A stretch of DNA of 64,000 nt from positions 31,420,146-31,484,145 of the forward strand of contig NC_048310.1 of assembly GCF_013100865.1 (NCBI RefSeq). The letters are read 5' to 3'. Shown one piece after another: positions 59,001 to 64,000 of the stretch; the first letter of the stretch is position 1, and each line of letters starts with the position of its first letter. Position numbers and translations under genes: made by a program. The stretch is from Trachemys scripta elegans (Eukaryota; Chordata; Testudines; Emydidae). Below the pieces are notes generated by a model, which had not been told where the DNA came from, did no database searches, and worked only from the letters and a program-made list of their open reading frames with translations.

Positions 59001-59029
59001 AAAGCTGTCCTGATTAATCGACAGCCCTA

Positions 59030-59905
59030 GTATTTATTCACGGTAATTAAGTCATCTCTCAGTCTTCTTTTTGATAAGCTAACCATATTGACCTCTTTGT
59101 GTCTCACATTGTAGGGCATCTTCTTCAGCTCGTGAATCATTTTTGAATGAATTCTTTTCTGCACCCGCTCCAATTTTTCAATATCCTTTTAAAAATGGGG
59201 ACAACAGAACTGTGTGCAGAATTCCAGTATTGGTCTCGTCAATGCCATATACAGATGTACAATTCTTTCCTTTCTCCTCTGTTTATACATCCAAGAATCA
59301 CATTCGTTCTTTTTGCCACGACGTTACATTGGTGGCTCATGTTCAGTTGCTAGTCCACTGTAACCCCAAGATTCTTTCAGAATTCTTTCAGTGCTCCAGG
59401 ATACAGTGCCCCATTTTATAGGTATGACTTGTATTTCTCCTAGGTGTATAACTCTGTATTTGGCTGTATTAAAACACATTTTGTTTGAATTGGTCCAGGT
59501 TACCAAGTGATCCAGATCACTCTGTATGACTGCTCTGTCTTCCTTGGTATTTATGTAATCTTTGTGCAATCTGCAAAGTTTATCAGCAGCAACTTTATAT
59601 TTACCTCTGGATCATTAAGGAAAATGTTGAATAACATGAGGCCTAATATTGAACCCTGCGGTACCCCATTAGAAAAACTCCATTTGCTGGTGATTCCCCA
59701 CTGACAACTACTTTGTGAGATCTGTCAATACGCCAGATCTCGATCACTTTACTGTATGCGCTGTTGATATTGTATAGTGCTATTTTTTTAATCTGAATGC
59801 TGTGCAGTATGAAGACTTCCAGAATAGCCTTCCAGAAGTCTAGGTATATTACAACTATGCAGTTACCTTTCAACCAAACTCGTAATCTCATGAAAAAATG
59901 AAATA
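59030..59905 (-). mobile_element. Old CR1 LINE, ORF2 part
   Basis: The continuation of the CR1 split by the hAT element. On the minus strand 59324-59569 keeps a reverse-transcriptase segment (DLDHLVTWTNSNKMCFN, then a cysteine-less YRVIHLG where the family has CKV.H.G). 59643-59900 includes VIYLDFWKA, equivalent to the VYLDF motif with the first catalytic Asp. Frameshifts and stops break the frame. Homology fades near 59905. Confidence 0.8.
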
Positions 59906-60847
59906 ATTTTTCCACTAGAAACAAAATGAGAGACTGTGGCACAAGATATTGGATGATATACCTATGGTATGTCGACACTATCAGAAAGCAAAATTTGTAT
60001 GAATTTCCTGGAATTAAGAACAGCTGGATTAGCAGTAATTTCATTTAAACAAAGACTGAGATGAACTCGTAGTTCAGGACAATATTATACCAATTTCCAT
60101 TAGGAAGAGAAATGGGAAGAATTAGATCTGCTGGCCTGCACAAGGAAATAATGACTCTTGTGGAATGGGAAGAGGAAAATATTCATCAGCAATTCATGCA
60201 CTAATGTGGCTCAGCTGGCAAACAAGAAACCAGGAAAATTGGAGTTTGACAAATAACATTCAAATAAACAAAACAAAATATTTGGAAGGCCAAGACTATC
60301 CTTTTTTCATCAGGCTCCAACAACTGTTCTTTTGCAGGCACGGAACAGAGGATCCATTGTCAAAGAGATGGCAAAAATCCTTTATTGTATCTGTTCCCTC
60401 TTGTCCCATTAATCCACAGAAACTCTGGAAGGATGGACTCACTTATTGATCAAACAGGTCTTGGTATTTAAACCTTTTAGTTAGCCATACTCATCTGGCT
60501 TCATCTAACAGGAAAGGCTTTATTTTTAAGCGTGTAATGTTACACCAAGATCCATACAGTTTACACCTGACACAATGACTACTGAGCAAAGTCACTATGC
60601 ATGGCTACTCATTGGTAGATTCTAGAAAAGTCCACCCAGGCGTTACTTTAAGCAACATGTGACAAATGTTCATCATATCACTTAATGCACTACTGGCAGG
60701 TGTTCAGATCCTATGATGATGTGCACAGTATAAGCACTTATATATTGAATAGAATAGAAAATACTGTTATCATAAGAAAAGTCTCAACTAACCAGGTATG
60801 CATGTAGGGCTAGGGTTCAAACTCTGGTATAATTAGATCATCCCTAA
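59906..60847. other. Unassigned non-coding DNA
   Basis: No gene. A 94-codon frame at 60165-60449 has no family motif. No repeat is recognised. Confidence 0.4.
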
Positions 60848-61018
60848 GGCCCCAATTCAGCAAATTGTTTAAGCACTTACTTAAGTCCATCCTATTCAGC
60901 AAAGTACATAAGCATGTGCTTAACTTAATCACATTCTGAAGGATTGTTGAAGTTAGTGGAACTTAAGCACATGGCGAAGAGCTTTGCTGAATTCTGGTGG
61001 ACTGCTGAATCAGGTCCT
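60848..61018. repeat. Dispersed foldback repeat (aagcac type)
   Basis: 'ccccaattcagcaaattg' and 'gcacttacttaag' on the left are inverted on the right as 'acttaagcacatgg', 'gctttgctgaattctgg' and 'ctgctgaatcagg'. A foldback MITE-like repeat; the copy at 47952-48093 is related. Confidence 0.65.
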
Positions 61019-62174
61019 AAATTAGCTAATGGAAGTAGGATTTTAGAATTCCTACATGATGGTCTAAAAGGACATCTTATATGACAGACTAATGCCACAA
61101 CGGCATTACAGATCAGTATGCTCAGCAAACGCCTGTGTTTTCAGCATTGACAAATTTGGTTTCTTAAGTGAGCCACAGTGAATGATTAATCCATAGAAAA
61201 TTCACAAGTGCTTGCTGGTTAATTTGAATTGTGCATTGCAAAGCTCACAAAATACTCATTTGAACTACTTCTTAAGGTAGCGTCACCACCTACTTTATTA
61301 TCATTAAAATATTCCCCTCTGGCAATAACTTTATCCAGAAGGAATTTCAAGACTAGGCGCATTATCTATTGAAAAGCAATTTAGTAGTTTCCATTCAGGC
61401 AAGGTAGTTTTAAGAAAAACACTGCAATTGCCTTCGGAGTAAACTTCAATCTTCCATAGATCTCAGGATATTATATTACCTTCATTCTTTTCGAATCCGC
61501 AGCATAAGAAAGAGAAAGACTGACATAAATTGGATGTTCGAAGAGCTCTGAAGATAGACATCAGAAGGACTCAAGAGTAAGGAAAGATCTCAGAATTATT
61601 TGTTCTTTTCCATCTTAAAGTAAAAGAGAACAAAGCATCAAAGACATCAGTAGTGAGATGGCTCAAAGTCAGTACTGTATATCATATTGTATAAAGCAAA
61701 TGGTTTGGCACCACCAAAAAATCTAAAGTCCCGTTCTGTTGGAGTAGTACTGACATTGTGGTCAGAAAGATCCTTTGCTCTATAGAAAATAAATATGGAA
61801 AATTTACTATACTGGGCGCTACACGTTTTATCTGTTGGAAGCATTTAGCAGGTGAGTTTTGCAGTCCATGGTGGCTCAGTCGTGGTTGGTGGACAAAATT
61901 AATGACTTTGACTTGTGCATTCTAGAGCTGGATTCTGTATTCCTTATAGGCGTCAATAGGAGTTCTGTCTGTGCAAGGAGTGCAGGATCAGAAAGATGCA
62001 TGTAATTCATCTTATCAGTTTTATTCTTATTCTTTAAATAAGATGGATGTGATCAGGATCCAGACAAGAAAATTTGTTCTCATCTGATAATCTCTTATTC
62101 ATTCTCCAGTCCACACTGGAGTTTTAGTGGGATTAAAATAAAATATTGAAGAATTTTTTTAACTATAATCTTTT
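61019..62174. other. Unassigned AT-rich DNA
   Basis: No gene or confident repeat. A weak dispersed copy at about 61926-61990. Confidence 0.4.
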
Positions 62175-62259
62175 GGGATCTGATTCTGTTCTCAAACTGC
62201 TTTTATACTGGAGTCACTCCTGGTCTGTACCAGTGTAACTGAGTTCAGAATGTGATCCT
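62175..62259. repeat. Dispersed short foldback repeat
   Basis: 'gggatctgattctgttctc' at the left and 'gagttcagaatgtgatcc' at the right are inverted; the middle is 'tactggagtcactcctgg' and 'accagtgtaact'. Confidence 0.65.
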
Positions 62260-64000
62260 TTAACTCTGTATATGGATTTGGGATAGTGTTTTATTACACT
62301 GGAGTAGAAGTGGTTATTAGATATCTCTCTGTATATTGCTTTGGAAGATTTCATACTGGAATGCAAAAAGATAATTACAGAGAACCCAAGGGTAGACAAT
62401 TTGATACCTACCACAGTTACTGATGGGGAGGAAAACCCTATTGTTAGCATTGGTGAACACAGTAAGTAGCAGAAATTCTAAGTTATGGCTGCACCATTTA
62501 TAAAACACTAACCCAAACCTATATTCATTATATGCAATTCATAACACTAGTTCATTGGAACCTCGTCCGGACAAATCATCTTTGCTGTTTCTGCCATATT
62601 GAAATAAGTTCTTCAGCAAAAACAGGAATATGTTTATGCACACACACACACACTCTTTGAATGTCTTAGAATATATTGCAGCTATTTATAGGAAAAGATG
62701 CATATAACCCCCTCCTTTGCCTGAGAGCTGAACATTTTGACATTTCTCTCAGTACAAATAGAACTGCTCAGCCAGTCATAGTCGTGGGTGTGACTGGGAG
62801 ATGGCAATTGAAAGATGTTCCTCTGTGTCCCATTTCTCTCATTGATTATTTTATGACAAACGAGCAATTGCTTTTCATCTCCTGCATGACCACTGATAAT
62901 CAGGGACACTCGTTGATAGTGATTGCAATGGTAAAGTTATATTTCCAGGATTTAGAATCCCTGGTAGACTGTTTTCCAGCATTTCATTGGTGTTATCCAA
63001 TTTTTATTTGTACCAGTATGAACATTCAATCAGAGATGTTAGGAAAAGACCTCTTAGATAATCTAGCGCATTCCCCTCCTGCTAGTGCAGGAGTGTTCCT
63101 TACAGTACATTTCTAAGTGCTTTATCCATAAAATATGGATGGATAGAGAAATAGACATGTAGAAGTTCAGGGATTATTAAAATACCTGTTTGGATACTGT
63201 AGGAGTGTATTTGACTAAAAAAAAAAAGATTTTCTCCCTCTCCTTTTGTGGCTCTTAGTCCTTTTGTTTCCCACTTTCCCCAGAATGTGCCCCTTCCTGC
63301 TTCCCTCTCACCTTGCTATGACCTAGGGGAAAAGATTACTTTTTTAAAACGATGCTTTTCGATCTTAGCATTGTGTTGCACTTGTGGGACACAGGCCCAA
63401 TCTTTGTTATAAATTTCCCCCCTTACTGTGGGATTCAGTGTTTAAGACAGCATGTCTTGTAGTGTAAATAGGACCGAACCCTGTTTTAATTGTGTTCCCC
63501 AAAATATGGATTCCAAGGCTCGAGCACACTTGAGGAATATGTTGGAAAATGTGACTTGGTTTGATCTTGCAGTGTAGAAGGAACTATTTTTTCAAAGTTC
63601 AGGCACTGTGGTGTACCTCAATATATTAGATTTTCACACTGCAGACAGGGCTTTAGTCGGCCTGTCACCATTTCTTTGCTGCACTGAGCTCACTCTTTGA
63701 CTAACCAGGTTTTGTTACAGTCAATAGAGATCCCGTTTGGATGGACTAAAGTTGGTGGGAGCAGCACAGTGATGGGAGTTAATGGTGGGGGGGAGTGATT
63801 TGGGGGTTGGGTTTTTTGGGGGAAGGGATGGGTTTGAGAGGGGGGTTGCAGATGAGAACTGATGCTAGTAAAATGAGACATTTGGAGGTACTACTAACAG
63901 AGGTGGTGGGGCAGGTCAGGATTGTTTCAGGAACCTGGGAGGGCAGCAGTGGAGGGTTTGGGTCTGAAAGAATCTTAAAACTTGGTGGTTGAAGAGTCAG
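62260..64000. other. Unassigned DNA with a G-rich stretch
   Basis: No gene is supported. A (CA)n lies at about 62640-62653. The 146-codon frame at 62676-63116 is the longest non-transposon frame in a repeat-free part, but it shows no family motif and I do not call it a gene. A G-rich stretch lies at 63785-63846. The window ends inside unassigned sequence. Confidence 0.4.
63785..63846 (+). repeat. G-rich, G-quadruplex-capable stretch
   Basis: Seven runs of three or more G within about 60 bases, separated by 2-10 bases. It fits the simple G-quadruplex pattern on the plus strand. No adjacent gene or promoter is recognised. Confidence 0.55.

Larger units (their letters stand above)
57660..59029. 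mobile_element. hAT composite transposon, 1,370 bp, 8-bp TSD
   Basis: Left end TAGGGCTGTCAAGCGATTAA; the right end's complement is TAGGGCTGTCGATTAATC. Both sides carry gtatttat (57652-57659, 59030-59037), an 8-bp duplication as in hAT. The left half is AT-rich with a minus-strand transposase relic (about 58060-58500). The right half is a GC-rich array (58517-59000). It splits an older CR1, so it came later. No intact frame exists; it is non-autonomous now. Confidence 0.88.

Noticed and set aside
1..64000. CRISPR arrays, operons, ribosome binding sites, prokaryotic mobile elements
   Set aside because: No regularly spaced direct repeats or dense coding exist; the repeat content is clearly that of a vertebrate genome.

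Overview
The window looks like vertebrate nuclear DNA, most likely from a turtle (Testudines). It is AT-rich and has no dense coding. It carries the sauropsid repeat set: CR1 LINEs with turtle-type 3' ends, L2, MIR-type SINEs, a 5S-rRNA-derived SINE, Harbinger/PIF elements and their MITEs, several hAT MITEs, a mariner-like MITE and a solitary LTR. The turtle assignment rests on recognising these families by eye, not on a search; a crocodilian is the main alternative.

I find no host protein-coding exon, tRNA, rRNA gene, CRISPR array or operon. Every reading frame that resembles a known protein belongs to a transposable element: a frameshifted CR1 reverse transcriptase (4417-5986, minus), a Harbinger transposase lacking its C-terminal end (7937-8695, plus), and hAT and L2 relics. 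The window is best read as an intergenic region or one large intron.

Layout. 1-4 kb: mostly unassigned, with a CR1 3' end, a Harbinger-type MITE and a SINE/LINE tail. 4.1-6.3 kb: CR1 inserted in an AT-rich repeat. 7.0-8.7 kb: a hAT MITE with a perfect 8-bp duplication, then the Harbinger remnant. 12.6-14.4 kb: a three-level nest, with an LTR inside a MITE inside an L2. 15-27 kb: largely repeat-poor, with one RFX-type X-box and a candidate conserved enhancer near 25.4 kb. 27.3-27.7 kb: a hairpin-armed repeat with an 18-bp target duplication beside a MIR. 30-31 kb: a long foldback element and a 66-bp palindrome. 33.7-33.9 kb: two hAT MITEs back to back at one target site. 36.1-38.4 kb: 5S-derived SINE and an 89-bp inverted repeat. 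39-57 kb: repeat-poor stretches, more MIRs, foldback elements and a mariner-like MITE. 57.3-59.9 kb: an old CR1 split by a 1.37-kb hAT composite holding a transposase relic and a GC-rich array. 60-64 kb: mostly unassigned.

The elements work as a record of insertion order, not as a pathway. Target-site duplications fix several layers of that order. The functional candidates are the repeat-poor, motif-rich stretches near 22.8, 25.4, 34.7, 40.1 and 44.9 kb. They look like non-coding regulatory DNA, but only cross-species alignment could show it.
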